A DNA stretch of 64,000 bases. It comes from Aeromicrobium stalagmiti (lineage in GTDB: Bacteria > Actinomycetota > Actinomycetes > Propionibacteriales > Nocardioidaceae). Shown here in pieces: positions 33,328-42,725 of this stretch. Positions within the stretch are counted from its first letter, which is position 1. The number at the start of each line of letters is the position of its first letter. Made by a program: the position numbers and the translations under genes. The notes below the pieces were generated by a model. The model worked only from the letters and a program-made list of their open reading frames with translations, did not search any database and was not told the origin of the DNA. The DNA is taken from positions 310,001 to 374,000 of the forward strand of contig NZ_JABSTZ010000002.1 in assembly GCF_013283745.1 (NCBI RefSeq). Direction: 5' to 3'.

Positions 33328-34184
33328 CCCTGCCGGTCGGCCGCGACGGCCTTGGCCACTGCCCGCATGCCCGCCGCCCGCGGGTGGAACACGATGCCGT
33401 CGCCACCGGTGACCTGTCCGCCGTTGGTCCAGGCGGCGTCGCCCGCACAGGCGTCGTGCCCCAGCGAGGCCCGGCGCAGCGAGACGTAGTCGATGCCTGC
33501 CTGCTGCGCCGCCGAGGCCTGCGCGGCGTCGAGGGCCTCCTCGGCGCTGACGACGGACGCGACCTCTGCCGCGGGGATGCCCACGGACTCGCACGTGCCG
33601 GTCTGCGGCATGATCCGCAGGTAGCCGACCAGCACGATGCGCGCGTCGGGGGCCTTGGCCCGCACCGCGTCGACCAGCTCGACGATCGCCGGCTGCGTCG
33701 TGGCGAGGATCTTCGGGGCGCTGTCCCGGACGAACGACCCGCAGGCCTCGCTGCCGCCCGCGCACGCGCCGAGCAGCGACGAGAACAGCCCGCCGTCGTT
33801 GCCGCCCACGCTGATCGTGACGAGACGGGTGGCGGCACCGAGATCGGGGGAGGCGACCGTGCTGAGCAGGTCGGCCGTCGTGGCGCCGGAGCAGCTGAGG
33901 TCGCTGACGTCGTCGGTGCCGGTCGCGGCGGCCAGCAGGGTGGGCCAGTTGAGCGCCGACCGCTGGCAGAACCCCGCGCCAGGCTGCTGGTCGGGGAGCC
34001 CGGGTCCGGCGGTGAACGAGTCGCCGAGGGCGACGTAGGCCGCCGACGTGTCGGCCGGGGCGGCCGTCGTCCTCTGCGCCGACGTCTCGGACGTGGGCGT
34101 CGCGGCGTCCCCCGAGGAGCACGCGGTCAGCGCCAGGGCGCACGACACCGCTGCGACGAGGCGGACCGCCACACCTGCTCCCAT
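33324..34184 (-). CDS. SGNH/GDSL-hydrolase lipoprotein
   Basis: 286 aa, exported. A signal peptide with lipobox LTAC (Cys at about 22) predicts a lipid anchor. The block I serine motif is ALGDSFTAG, block III region SVGGNDGG, and the late catalytic Asp/His pair is in GDGIVFHPRAAG. The family includes esterases and lipases acting on lipids or acylated glycans. Four-nt convergent overlap with ribF (shared CTAG). TAGCCT lies 6 nt before the ATG on the minus strand. Confidence 0.85.
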   Translation of the reverse strand: MGAGVAVRLVAAVSCALALTACSSGDAATPTSETSAQRTTAAPADTSAAYVALGDSFTAGPGLPDQQPGAGFCQRSALNWPTLLAAATGTDDVSDLSCSGATTADLLSTVASPDLGAATRLVTISVGGNDGGLFSSLLGACAGGSEACGSFVRDSAPKILATTQPAIVELVDAVRAKAPDARIVLVGYLRIMPQTGTCESVGIPAAEVASVVSAEEALDAAQASAAQQAGIDYVSLRRASLGHDACAGDAAWTNGGQVTGGDGIVFHPRAAGMRAVAKAVAADRQG

Positions 34185-34190
34185 GCTCGG

Positions 34191-34196
34191 AGGCTA
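34191..34196 (-). promoter_or_regulatory. Leaderless-type -10 for the SGNH lipoprotein
   Basis: TAGCCT on the minus strand, 6 nt upstream of the ATG at 34184. Confidence 0.45.
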
Positions 34197-34216
34197 TCGT
34201 CCGGCCCAAGCCGCGA

Positions 34217-34247
34217 TTGGCCCTGCAAGTGCCGCCGCTGATAGTCT
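34217..34247 (+). promoter_or_regulatory. rpsO promoter
   Basis: TTGGCC at 34217-34222 and TAGTCT at 34242-34247 with a 19-bp spacer. The predicted transcript has a leader of about 80 nt before the rpsO GTG. Fits a housekeeping sigma-70-type promoter. Confidence 0.5.
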
Positions 34248-34336
34248 GGACGCTGCCGTGTGATCGGCCACGGACTGATAGTGCCCCGGTGGATGTGCCC
34301 GGGCGCGCCGTGCAACGAAACCCTTAGAGGAGAAAA

Positions 34337-34627
34337 GTGTCGAAGAAGACTGCTGCGCCCACTGTTGCGGGCGTCGCCAAGGAAGACATCATCAAGCAGT
34401 ACGCACTCAGCGACGGCGACACCGGATCCCCCGAGGTCCAGATCGCGCTGCTCACGGGTCGCATCTCGCACCTGACCAGCCACCTGCAGGAGCACAAGCA
34501 CGACCACCACAGCCGTCGCGGTCTGCTGCTCCTGGTCGGACAGCGTCGTCGTCTGCTCAACTACCTGCAGAAGAACGACATCGAGCGCTACCGCTCGCTC
34601 ATCGAGCGTCTCGGCCTGCGCCGCTAG
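34337..34627 (+). CDS. rpsO: 30S ribosomal protein S15
   Basis: 96 aa with a short N-terminal extension (about 7 residues) relative to the usual 89. It binds 16S rRNA early in 30S assembly. Matches along the length: [41 protein letters not shown] and [12 protein letters not shown]. The GTG start follows AGAGGAGAAAA. Followed by a hairpin and then pnp, the usual rpsO-pnp order. Confidence 0.95.
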   Translation: MSKKTAAPTVAGVAKEDIIKQYALSDGDTGSPEVQIALLTGRISHLTSHLQEHKHDHHSRRGLLLLVGQRRRLLNYLQKNDIERYRSLIERLGLRR

Positions 34628-34634
34628 TACGTTC

Positions 34635-34667
34635 GGGGCGGTCACTTCTTCACGAGGTGGCCGCCCC
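34635..34667 (+). terminator. Hairpin after rpsO
   Basis: GGGGCGGTCAC (34635-34645) pairs with GTGGCCGCCCC (34657-34667) with one wobble, loop 11 nt. Likely terminator or mRNA 3' stabiliser between rpsO and pnp. Confidence 0.6.
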
Positions 34668-34851
34668 GCCCCGTACGGGGCACCTCCAGGACAACTCCAT
34701 ACCGACAGATCCAGACGAGAGTCCCGGGCACCCCAGCTGAACGACGAAGTGCTCGGTCCTCGGTAGTGGCCCTCGGGATGCGCACAGGCGCAGCCCCGCA
34801 GGCCTCGATCGAAGACCGGCACGGTTCCACCGCCCGCTCTCGTCCCAACAT

Positions 34852-34871
34852 GCAGGGTCTTCGAACCCTGC
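34852..34871 (+). promoter_or_regulatory. Hairpin in the pnp leader
   Basis: GCAGGGT (34852-34858) pairs with ACCCTGC (34865-34871), 6-nt loop, ending just before the GGAAGGGA ribosome-binding site of pnp. In other bacteria pnp leaders are processed and autoregulated; a similar role here is only an inference. Confidence 0.4.
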
Positions 34872-34884
34872 GGAAGGGACTTCC

Positions 34885-37110
34885 ATGTCCGAACTCCACT
34901 CCGTCGAGACAGTCATCGACAACGGTGCCTTCGGCACCCGCACCATCCGTTTCGAGACGGGCGTCCTCGCCCAGCAGGCGGCCGGCTCGGTCTCCGCGTT
35001 CCTCGACGACGACACGATGCTCCTGTCGGCCACCACGGCCGGCAAGCACCCCAAGGACCACTTCGACTTCTTCCCCCTGACGATCGACGTCGAGGAGCGG
35101 ATGTACGCCGCCGGTCGCATCCCGGGGTCGTTCTTCCGTCGCGAGGGTCGCCCGTCCGAGGACGCGATCCTCACCTGCCGCCTGATCGACCGCCCGCTGC
35201 GCCCGACCTTCAAGAAGGGTCTGCGCAACGAGGTCCAGGTCGTCATCACGGTCCTGGCGCTCAACCCCGACACCCCGTACGACGTGCTCGCGATCAACGC
35301 GGCCTCCGCGTCGACGCAGATCTCGGGCCTGCCGTTCACCGGTCCCGTCGGCGCCACCCGCGTCGCCCTGATCGACGGCCAGTGGGTCGGTTTCCCGACG
35401 CACAGCCAGCTCGAGAACGCCGTCTTCGACATGGTCGTCGCTGGCCGCATCGCCGGTGACGACGTCGCGATCATGATGGTCGAGGCCGAGTCGACCGAGT
35501 CCACGTGGGACCTCGTCCAGAGCGGCGTCCAGGCGCCCACGGAGGAGATCGTCGCCGGTGGCCTCGACGCCGCCAAGGTCTTCATCAAGCAGCTGTGCGA
35601 GGCGCAGATCGAGCTCGCCTCGACCGCCGCCAAGCCGGTCCGCGACTTCCCGATCTTCCTCGACTACGAGGACGACGTCTACGCGGCCGTCGAGTCGGCC
35701 GCCAAGGCCGACCTCGCCCAGGCGCTGACGATCGTCAGCAAGGCCGACCGCGAGGAGCGCGAGTCAGGCATCAAGGCCGACGTCATCGACAAGCTCGGCG
35801 CTGACTTCGAGGGTCGCGAGAAGGAGATCGGTGCGGCTGTCCGCGCGGTCACCAAGGCCGTCGTCCGCGAGCGCGTCCTGCGCGACAAGGTCCGCATCGA
35901 CGGCCGTGGCCTCGAGGACATCCGTGCCCTCAGCGCCGAGGTCGGCATCGTGCCCCGCGTCCACGGCTCCGCGCTGTTCCAGCGTGGCGAGACCCAGATC
36001 ATGGGCATCACGACGCTCAACATGCTCGGCCTGGAGCAGAAGCTCGACACGCTCTCGCCCGAGACGTCGCGCCGCTACATGCACAACTACAACTTCCCGC
36101 CCTACTCGACCGGTGAGACCGGCCGGGTCGGTTCGCCGAAGCGTCGCGAGATCGGTCACGGCGCCCTCGCGGGCCGTGCGCTGCTGCCCGTGCTGCCGAC
36201 GCGCGCGGAGTTCCCCTACGCGATCCGCCAGGTCTCCGAGGCGCTGAGCTCCAACGGCTCCACCTCGATGGGCTCGGTCTGCGCCTCGACGCTCGGTCTG
36301 CTCAACGCGGGTGTCCCGCTGCGCGCGCCGGTCGCCGGCATCGCGATGGGTCTCATCTCCGGTGAGGTCGACGGCGAGCAGAAGTTCGTCACGCTGACCG
36401 ACATCCTCGGAGCCGAGGACGCCTTCGGCGACATGGACTTCAAGGTCGCCGGAACGCGTGAGTTCGTCACCGCCCTGCAGCTCGACACCAAGCTCGACGG
36501 CATCCCCGCCGACGTGCTGGCCGGAGCCCTGCAGCAGGCGTACGGCGCTCGCGTCGCGATCCTCGACGTCATGGCCGAGGCCATCGACGAGCCTGACGAG
36601 ATGAGCCCCTACGCGCCGCGGATCATCACGATCAAGATCCCCGTCGACAAGATCGGTGAGGTCATCGGCCCCAAGGGCAAGATCATCAACCAGATCCAGG
36701 ACGACACGGGCGCCAACATCTCGCTCGAGGACGACGGCACGGTCTACGTCGGTGCGGAGAACGGCGAAGCTGCCGAGGCCGCGCGTGACGCGATCAACGC
36801 CATCGCCAACCCGACGATGCCCGAGGTTGGCGAGCGCTACCTCGGCACCGTCGTCAAGACGGTCGACTTCGGCGCGTTCGTGTCGCTGTCCCCGGGTCGC
36901 GACGGCCTGCTGCACATCAGCAAGCTGCGTGACCTCAACGGCGGCCAGCGCGTCAACAACGTCGAGGACGTCGTCTCGGTCGGTCAGAAGATCCAGGTCG
37001 AGATCGCCGAGCTCGGTGACCGCGGCAAGCTCTCGCTGATCCCGGTCGTCGAGAAGTCGGACGAGCCCGAGGCCGCTGCGGCCGACGACTCGGCCACCGC
37101 CGACGCGTGA
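34885..37110 (+). CDS. pnp: Polynucleotide phosphorylase / guanosine pentaphosphate synthetase
   Basis: 741 aa. Two RNase PH domains: the first at about 10-230, and the second with [20 protein letters not shown] and [19 protein letters not shown]. An alpha-helical domain lies between them, then KH ([19 protein letters not shown]) and S1 ([18 protein letters not shown]). It degrades mRNA with phosphate and, in actinobacteria, is also linked to ppGpp synthesis. Ends with an acidic tail and a strong terminator. Confidence 0.95.
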   Translation: MSELHSVETVIDNGAFGTRTIRFETGVLAQQAAGSVSAFLDDDTMLLSATTAGKHPKDHFDFFPLTIDVEERMYAAGRIPGSFFRREGRPSEDAILTCRLIDRPLRPTFKKGLRNEVQVVITVLALNPDTPYDVLAINAASASTQISGLPFTGPVGATRVALIDGQWVGFPTHSQLENAVFDMVVAGRIAGDDVAIMMVEAESTESTWDLVQSGVQAPTEEIVAGGLDAAKVFIKQLCEAQIELASTAAKPVRDFPIFLDYEDDVYAAVESAAKADLAQALTIVSKADREERESGIKADVIDKLGADFEGREKEIGAAVRAVTKAVVRERVLRDKVRIDGRGLEDIRALSAEVGIVPRVHGSALFQRGETQIMGITTLNMLGLEQKLDTLSPETSRRYMHNYNFPPYSTGETGRVGSPKRREIGHGALAGRALLPVLPTRAEFPYAIRQVSEALSSNGSTSMGSVCASTLGLLNAGVPLRAPVAGIAMGLISGEVDGEQKFVTLTDILGAEDAFGDMDFKVAGTREFVTALQLDTKLDGIPADVLAGALQQAYGARVAILDVMAEAIDEPDEMSPYAPRIITIKIPVDKIGEVIGPKGKIINQIQDDTGANISLEDDGTVYVGAENGEAAEAARDAINAIANPTMPEVGERYLGTVVKTVDFGAFVSLSPGRDGLLHISKLRDLNGGQRVNNVEDVVSVGQKIQVEIAELGDRGKLSLIPVVEKSDEPEAAAADDSATADA

Positions 37111-37120
37111 TCCACGTCTG

Positions 37121-37156
37121 AGAAGGGCCCCGTTGCTGCGGCAGCGGGGCCCTTCT
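37121..37156 (+). terminator. pnp terminator
   Basis: Perfect 12-bp stem AGAAGGGCCCCG (37121-37132) with 37145-37156; a second small GCTG/CAGC pairing is possible in the loop. It lies 10 nt after the pnp stop. No long T-run. Confidence 0.75.
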
Positions 37157-37185
37157 GCGTCTCCGGCGCCCGGGCGCGGTGACTT

Positions 37186-37233
37186 CTCCACCGTCCCAGC
37201 GCCGGACGGGTCTCAGACGGTGGAGGATCCACC
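37186..37233. repeat. Inverted repeat at the ceramidase stop with a family 3-like core
   Basis: CTCCACCGTC (37186-37195) pairs with GACGGTGGAG (37216-37225). The adjoining GGTGGAGGATCCACC (37219-37233) is the same core word as the palindrome clusters at 18.7 and 63.4 kb. The right arm overlaps the last ceramidase codons. Probably a terminator for the leftward gene. Confidence 0.5.
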
Positions 37234-39102
37234 GCGCCCGGGGTGTGGGGTCGCCGGAGCGGGGACGACGGGGAACGGGGGCGTCGTCGCGGTGGTGCGT
37301 CCGACGTAGGTGATCCGGTACGTCCCGGCGTCGTCGGCGGTCCACGTGACCTCGGCCGTCCAGTGCAGTCGACGGTCGCGGCGCCACGTGATCGTGGTGG
37401 TCAGCGAGCTGTCGTCGGCGACGACCTCCCAGCCGGTGGGCGCCTGTCGCTCGACGAGCAGGTAGGTCGGCCGGATCTCGGCGTTCGGGTGGTCGGCGAC
37501 GAACGAGGCGCTCACGGTGTCGCCCACGGTCGACTGCGACGGAGCGTCCAGCACGTCGATGGTGCGCTGTCGCTCCAGCGCGGGATGACCCAGCGGGGTC
37601 GGGATCCGCACCCGGTGGGGAGCCGGCGGCGGTCCCGGGTCGACGGGGCGTCCGGCTGCCATGGCCTCGGCAAGCCCCGCGGCGGCACCGATGAGCGCGT
37701 CGAGCTCGTGGCGTCCGAAGATCGTGCTGCCGCCCTCGTAGTTCTGCACGTCGTACTCCTCCGGCGTCGTCACGTAGTGGCCGAACCCGTTGGCATATCC
37801 CTGGCAGAGCACGTGGTCGAGGTCGGCCCCGACGATCTCGGCGACCCGGCGACGGATCCGCAGCCCCGACACGATCGTGACCTCGAACGGCAGGCACACC
37901 AGGTAGAGGCCCCCGATCCGCACCAGCTGCACCGGGAATCGCTCCTGCGACCAGCGGAGCATCCCGACGGGGATCGCCATGTCCTTGGGCGCCTGGCTCG
38001 CCGCGAGGGCGGGGGAGCGCCGGTAGAGCGGTCGGCTGAGGCGCTCGAAGACGGGGTTGTTCCTGCCCTCGTCGAACAGCGGCGATCCGGGACCGTCGGT
38101 CAGCTTGCCGGCCGCGAAGCTGGCCCCGAGCACGCCGGGGCTGGTCGCGCCACGCGGCGTGACCTGACGGGCCATGTCGACGTGCACGAGCCGGCTGTCG
38201 ACGAGGGCCTCGAGCCTCTCGCCGGGCTGCCCAGCGAGCGACTGCGCTGCTGCGAGCTGGCGTTCGCCGATGATGCGGGTGTTCTCGCGCTCGTCGTCGG
38301 TGGGACCCGTGCCGGGACGCAGGTCGAGGTTGGGCGAGATGTCTCCGGCGTTGGTCTGCGCGAACGCGGTCACGAGCTCGGCCGCCGCGGTGCGGGGCGC
38401 CCGGCCCGCGCTCTCCCAGGCGTACGCCGCCCAGCCCTTGTTGTCGGAGCTGATCAGCCGGTTGCGGTTGGTCATCGAGGTGTTGTGCACCGCGAACCAG
38501 CTGATCGCTCCGGCGAGCGCGCCGTCACGCTCGATCCGCAGCAGCGTCGTCATCGGGTCGACGGCCCCCGGGAAGTGCGCACGCTCGTCGTCGGGGTCGC
38601 GGTCGAACGCCGCCCGGCTGCGGTTGGCGCTGGCGTCGTGCAGCTCGCCCCGGTTGAGGACGAGCGTCGAGGGGTGCAGGTCGTCGACCGCGCGCGTGAT
38701 CGCCTCGACGACGCCACCGACGATCCGGTCGTACGTGCGGCGGTGGAACCCGGCGGTCGTGATGTTGTAGAGCACGTGGTGCCCGTGCCCGCCGGGCCCG
38801 CAGTGCGTGTGGGTCGCGGTCAGGACGACGTTGTGGGCGCCGAAGCGGTCACCGTGCAGGGCGCGGAGGCGGGCGAGGACGCCGGCCGTCGTGGCCTGGA
38901 AGAACATCGCGATGTCGGCGACGACGTAGACGATGCGGCGCTCGCCGTCGTCCATCACGAACGCCCGAGCGTACTGGCGGGTCAGGATGCCGCACGTGCG
39001 CTGGTCCGGCATGCCGTAGCCCATCATTCCTGCGCCCCACGGCTCCCCGGTGATGTCCGCGATGCCGCGACCGACCAGCAGCTGCCCGTCCTCAGTGACC
39101 AT
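37213..39102 (-). CDS. Neutral/alkaline ceramidase family protein
   Basis: 629 aa. Family motifs: the opening GRGIADITGEPWGAGMMGYG, NVVLTATHTHCGPGGHGHH (metal-binding histidines), and the ISWFAVHNTSMTNRNRLISS-DNKG region with SDNKGWAAY. The C-terminal 150 residues form the usual beta-sandwich. These enzymes hydrolyse the amide of ceramide to sphingosine and fatty acid. No N-terminal signal peptide is evident, unlike many secreted members, so the location is uncertain. TAGCGT lies 6 nt before the ATG. Confidence 0.85.
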   Translation of the reverse strand: MVTEDGQLLVGRGIADITGEPWGAGMMGYGMPDQRTCGILTRQYARAFVMDDGERRIVYVVADIAMFFQATTAGVLARLRALHGDRFGAHNVVLTATHTHCGPGGHGHHVLYNITTAGFHRRTYDRIVGGVVEAITRAVDDLHPSTLVLNRGELHDASANRSRAAFDRDPDDERAHFPGAVDPMTTLLRIERDGALAGAISWFAVHNTSMTNRNRLISSDNKGWAAYAWESAGRAPRTAAAELVTAFAQTNAGDISPNLDLRPGTGPTDDERENTRIIGERQLAAAQSLAGQPGERLEALVDSRLVHVDMARQVTPRGATSPGVLGASFAAGKLTDGPGSPLFDEGRNNPVFERLSRPLYRRSPALAASQAPKDMAIPVGMLRWSQERFPVQLVRIGGLYLVCLPFEVTIVSGLRIRRRVAEIVGADLDHVLCQGYANGFGHYVTTPEEYDVQNYEGGSTIFGRHELDALIGAAAGLAEAMAAGRPVDPGPPPAPHRVRIPTPLGHPALERQRTIDVLDAPSQSTVGDTVSASFVADHPNAEIRPTYLLVERQAPTGWEVVADDSSLTTTITWRRDRRLHWTAEVTWTADDAGTYRITYVGRTTATTPPFPVVPAPATPHPGRGGSSTV

Positions 39103-39108
39103 GGCGTC

Positions 39109-39114
39109 ACGCTA
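39109..39114 (-). promoter_or_regulatory. Leaderless-type -10 for the ceramidase gene
   Basis: TAGCGT on the minus strand, 6 nt upstream of the ATG at 39102. Confidence 0.42.
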
Positions 39115-39141
39115 TCGGCGGATCCGTGAGAGCATCAGCCG

Positions 39142-40344
39142 ATGTCTGTCAGCGACCCCGCCCCCCTCGATGCCGCCGACCCGCTCGGACCCTTCCGCGA
39201 ACGGTTCGTCATCGACCACGACCTCGTCGCCTACCTCGACGGCAACTCGCTCGGGCGGCTTCCGCGCGCGACCCTGGAGCGTCTCACGGCGTTCGTCCGC
39301 GAGGAGTGGGGCGGGCGCCTGATCCGCGGCTGGTCCGAGAGCTGGGTCGAGCTGCCGGTGACCGTCGGCGACGAGCTGGGAGCTGCCCTGCTGGGGGCGG
39401 CAGCCGGCCAGACCGTCATCGCCGACTCGACGTCGGTCAACATCTTCAAGCTCCTGCACGCCGCCGCCGGGGTGCGTCCTGACCGCGACGAGATCGTCAT
39501 CGACGCGACGAACTTCCCGACCGATCGCTACCTCGTCGAGACGGTGGCCCGGGCCCGCGGGATGACGGTGCGCTGGCTCGAGCCCGACCTCGTCGACAAC
39601 GTCACCACCGAGGTGCTGACCGCGGCGCTGGGGGACCGCACTGCGGTGGTGCTCCTCAGCCAGGTCGACTACCGCTCCGGCACGCTGCTCGACGTCCCGG
39701 CGCTGACCGAGGCCGTGCACGCCGCCGGCGCGGTCGTCATCTGGGACTTGTGCCACTCCGCGGGCGTCGTGCCGATCACGCTCGACGCCGACGAGGTCGA
39801 CTTCGCCGTCGGGTGCACCTACAAGTACGTCAACGCCGGGCCCGGCGCACCGGCGTACGTCTACGTCGCCGCTCGGCACCTCGCCGCGGCGGAGCAGCCC
39901 ATCACCGGGTGGTGGAGCGCCGCCGACCTGTTCGCGATGTCCGACACCTACGAGGCGTCGCCGACGATCCGCCGGATGCTGAGCGGCACCCCGTCCGTCG
40001 CCGGCATCCTCGCGGTGCAGGAGGGGGTGCGCCTGATCGCGGAGGCCGGAGTCGAGGCCATCCGCACCAAGTCGGAGCAGCTCACCGCTTTCACGATCGA
40101 CCTGCTCGACGAGGCCGGGCTGGAGATCGTCACCCCGCGGGACGCGGCCCTGCGCGGCAGCCACGTCACGGTGCGGCATCCCGACGCGCGGGCGATCACC
40201 GAGCGCCTCGTCGCTCGGCGCGTGGTGCCCGACTTCCGCGAGCCCGACCTGATCCGGCTGGGGCTCTCGCCGCTGACGACGTCGTACGCCGAGGTGGTGG
40301 CGGCGACACGCATCCTGGTCGAGGAGGCTGCGCCGATAGGCTGA
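39142..40344 (+). CDS. kynU: Kynureninase
   Basis: 400-aa PLP enzyme that cleaves L-kynurenine to anthranilate and alanine. Segments: AYLDGNSLGRLP at the N-terminus, DSTSVNIFKLLHAA, WDLCHSAGVVPITLDADEVDF and the PLP-lysine motif GCTYKYVNAGPGAPAYVY. No other kynurenine-pathway gene is adjacent, so it may salvage kynurenine from outside or belong to a scattered pathway. It ends 5 nt before dapB. Confidence 0.88.
   Translation: MSVSDPAPLDAADPLGPFRERFVIDHDLVAYLDGNSLGRLPRATLERLTAFVREEWGGRLIRGWSESWVELPVTVGDELGAALLGAAAGQTVIADSTSVNIFKLLHAAAGVRPDRDEIVIDATNFPTDRYLVETVARARGMTVRWLEPDLVDNVTTEVLTAALGDRTAVVLLSQVDYRSGTLLDVPALTEAVHAAGAVVIWDLCHSAGVVPITLDADEVDFAVGCTYKYVNAGPGAPAYVYVAARHLAAAEQPITGWWSAADLFAMSDTYEASPTIRRMLSGTPSVAGILAVQEGVRLIAEAGVEAIRTKSEQLTAFTIDLLDEAGLEIVTPRDAALRGSHVTVRHPDARAITERLVARRVVPDFREPDLIRLGLSPLTTSYAEVVAATRILVEEAAPIG
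40337..40342 (+). promoter_or_regulatory. Leaderless-type -10 for dapB
   Basis: TAGGCT ends 7 nt before the dapB ATG and overlaps the kynU 3' end. Confidence 0.45.
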
Positions 40345-40349
40345 GCGGC

Positions 40350-41093
40350 ATGACACGGGTCGCAGTGCTGGGCGCCAAGGGGCGCATGGGGTCGGAGTCG
40401 GTGCGGGCGATCAACGCCGCCGACGGCCTGGAGGTCGTGGCCGAGATCGACCTCGGCGACTCGCTCGACCTGATCACCGCTGCCGGGGCCGACGTCGCGC
40501 TCGACTTCACGCAGCCGCACGTGGCCCTCGACAACGTCCTGTGGTGCATCGAGCACGGCGTCGACGTCGTCGTCGGCACCTCGGGCTTCGACGACGACCG
40601 CATCGCCGCGGTGCGGTCGGCCCTCGGAGACGCACCGTCGACCGGCGTGCTGATCGTCCCCAACTTCTCGATCGGCGCGATCCTCATGATGCGGTTCGCC
40701 GAGACGGCGGCGCCGTTCTTCGAGTCGATCGAGGTCATCGAGATGCACCACCCCGACAAGATCGACGCCCCGTCGGGCACTGCGGTGCGCACGGCTGAGC
40801 TCATGGCGGCGGCGCGTGCCGCGGCCGGCTCGGCGCCGATCCCCGACGCGACGACGACCGACCCCGACGGCGCCCGCGGGGCCAGGGTCGGCGACATCCC
40901 GGTGCACTCGGTCCGGGCCCGCGGCTTCGTGGCGTCGCAGGAGGTGCTGTTCGGCGGTGCCGGCGAGGCGTTCACGATCCGCCACGACTCCCACGACCGC
41001 ACGTCGTTCATGCCCGGCGTCGTCGCGGCCGTCCGCGGCGTGGGCGGGCGCTCCGGCGTCACGGTGGGGCTCGACTCCGTCCTCGGCCTCTGA
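40350..41093 (+). CDS. dapB: 4-hydroxy-tetrahydrodipicolinate reductase
   Basis: 247 aa, lysine/diaminopimelate pathway. The NAD(P)H-binding GAKGRMGSE is at the N-terminus; VGTSGFDDD and PNFSIGAILM follow. The substrate-binding motif is IEMHHPDKIDAPSGTA with the catalytic histidines and lysine. The C-terminal SVRARGFVASQEVLFGGAGE is conserved. Acts after dapA, which lies about 6.4 kb downstream. Confidence 0.95.
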   Translation: MTRVAVLGAKGRMGSESVRAINAADGLEVVAEIDLGDSLDLITAAGADVALDFTQPHVALDNVLWCIEHGVDVVVGTSGFDDDRIAAVRSALGDAPSTGVLIVPNFSIGAILMMRFAETAAPFFESIEVIEMHHPDKIDAPSGTAVRTAELMAAARAAAGSAPIPDATTTDPDGARGARVGDIPVHSVRARGFVASQEVLFGGAGEAFTIRHDSHDRTSFMPGVVAAVRGVGGRSGVTVGLDSVLGL

Positions 41094-41144
41094 CGGTTTA
41101 CCACGGTCCCTACGACAACTGCAGGGGGCGGACGATCGCCCCGA

Positions 41145-41196
41145 GGCAGACGTCATCTGCCCGAGGGAGATCTCCCTCGGGAGGATGACGCTTGCC
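41145..41196. terminator. Extended palindrome between dapB and azlD
   Basis: A perfect 22-nt palindrome CCCGAGGGAGATCTCCCTCGGG is centred at 41160-41181. It is extended outward by GTCATC/GATGAC (41152-41157 with 41184-41189) and GGCA/TGCC. It lies between convergent genes and can fold identically in both transcripts, as a bidirectional terminator would. Confidence 0.65.
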
Positions 41197-41218
41197 GGGG
41201 GAGGACGCGCTCCCGGCG

Positions 41219-41524
41219 TCAGAGCTGGCGGACGAGCGCCGCGACCAGCGCCGCGGCGAACACCATGGGCAGGAACGGCACCCGCAGCATCAGCAGCACC
41301 GCCGCGACGCCGAGCGCCAGCAGCCGCGCGTCGACCTGCACCGTCGTCCCGTCGGCGAAGACCTGCACCGCGATGAGCGCCCCGAGGAGCCCCGCCGGGA
41401 GCAGCTCGACGGCGCGCACCGTCATCGGGTGGTGCAGGACGCTCTCGGGCACCGACAGGCCGGCGTACTTCAGCGCGAAGCAGCCCACGACCATGACGGC
41501 GATGCCGCCCCAGACGGCCGTCAC
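41219..41524 (-). CDS. azlD: AzlD-family branched-chain amino acid exporter subunit
   Basis: 101 aa with three or four hydrophobic helices (VWGGIAVMVVGCFALKYAG, VELLPAGLLGALIAVQVF, LLALGVAAVLLMLRVPFLP). AzlD is the small partner of AzlC in exporters of branched-chain amino acids or analogues. The GTG start overlaps the azlC stop (GTGA). Last gene of a leftward operon. Confidence 0.83.
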   Translation of the reverse strand: MTAVWGGIAVMVVGCFALKYAGLSVPESVLHHPMTVRAVELLPAGLLGALIAVQVFADGTTVQVDARLLALGVAAVLLMLRVPFLPMVFAAALVAALVRQL

Positions 41525-42192
41525 GTCGTCGCCTTCGGGCGCCAGAGCATGCCGAGCAGGACGGCCGTGCCACCGCCGAGGATGATCGGCAGCCCCGCGC
41601 TGGTGACGGGCACGAGCCCGAGCGCCACCGCGGCCCCGACCAGCGCCACGAGCCGCCCGGTCGGGGTGGCCAGCCGCGGCCACAGCAGACCGAGGAAGGC
41701 CGCGCCCACGGCGGCGTCGAGGCCGTACGTGCGGGGATCGCCGATCGCGTTGCCGGCCAGGGCGCCGAGGAACGTCGTCAGGTTCCAGAGCACGAAGATC
41801 GAGATGCCCGTCCAGTAGAACCCCAGCCGGGCCTGACGGGTGGTCGTGCGGGTGACGCCCATGGCGGTCGACTCGTCGATCACGAAGTGCGCCGAGGCGA
41901 GGCGTCTGGCGGGATCGAGGTCGAGCTTGGGCGCCATGCTCACGCCGTAGAACAGGTTGCGGCTGCCCAGCAGCACCGCGGTCAGCGCGCCGGTGAGCGG
42001 GTTGCCGCCCGACGCGATGATGCCGACGAACGCGAACTGCGAGGCGCCGGTGAAGACGAGCAGCGAGATGAGGCAGGTCTGCAGCACGCTGAGCCCGGAC
42101 GCCGTCGAGATCGCTCCGAACGAGACACCGTAGAGCCCGGTCGCGATCCCGACGCCGAGGGAGTCGACGATGATCGAGCGGTCGGTCGTCAT
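41521..42192 (-). CDS. azlC: AzlC-family permease
   Basis: 223-aa membrane protein. The N-terminal SLGVGIATGLYGVSFGAIST and TCLISLLVFTGASQFAFVG are the family hallmarks. NLFYGVSMAPKLD and FVIDESTAMG follow. With AzlD it forms a branched-chain amino acid exporter. Four-nt overlaps with both neighbours (GNAT upstream, azlD downstream). Confidence 0.88.
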   Translation of the reverse strand: MTTDRSIIVDSLGVGIATGLYGVSFGAISTASGLSVLQTCLISLLVFTGASQFAFVGIIASGGNPLTGALTAVLLGSRNLFYGVSMAPKLDLDPARRLASAHFVIDESTAMGVTRTTTRQARLGFYWTGISIFVLWNLTTFLGALAGNAIGDPRTYGLDAAVGAAFLGLLWPRLATPTGRLVALVGAAVALGLVPVTSAGLPIILGGGTAVLLGMLWRPKATT

Positions 42193-42725
42193 GCCAAGGT
42201 GGTGTGGAGCCGGATCTGCTTGACCGTGGCCCCGGTGTCGGTCGCGAGCTCACGGTGGGCGCCGTCGGGGGCCCACCCCGACTCGGTCACGAAGGCGCGC
42301 AGCACGTCGTCGGTCGTCGCGACCCACCAGCGTCCGCGGGTGAACTTGTCGGCCGCGAGCGTGTCGACCGCGGCCTGCAGGAGTCGTGACCCGTGGCCGG
42401 CACGCTGGTGGTCGGGATGCACCACGAGCTCGCTGATCTCGCCGTCGGCGACCTGGTCGCTGTCGGGGTCGTACGACGGGTGCACCAGCGTGAAGCCCCG
42501 CACGTCGACGCGGTCGAGGGCCACGAGCACCCGGAGGCGGCCGTCCTTGGGCGAGGTGATCAGGGCCGTCCAGCGCTCGGTGAGCTCGGCCGGGTCGAGG
42601 GCGTCGAGCTCCTCGGCCGGGACGACGGCGTCGGCGCGCCACGCGGCCAGCTGCACGCGCACGATCGCGGCGGCGTCGTCGGGCCAGGCGAGCCGCGCGC
42701 TGACGTCGGGTCCGGCCTCGGTCAT
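42189..42725 (-). CDS. GNAT-family N-acetyltransferase
   Basis: 178 aa, single GNAT domain. The acetyl-CoA site is LVVHPDHQRAGHGSRLLQAA, and the C-terminal region WWVATTDDVLRAFVTESGW is typical. Starts within the stop of the SPFH gene and overlaps azlC, so it belongs to the same operon. Possible acceptor: an amino acid or small amine exported by AzlCD, but this is speculative. Confidence 0.85.
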   Translation of the reverse strand: MTEAGPDVSARLAWPDDAAAIVRVQLAAWRADAVVPAEELDALDPAELTERWTALITSPKDGRLRVLVALDRVDVRGFTLVHPSYDPDSDQVADGEISELVVHPDHQRAGHGSRLLQAAVDTLAADKFTRGRWWVATTDDVLRAFVTESGWAPDGAHRELATDTGATVKQIRLHTTLA

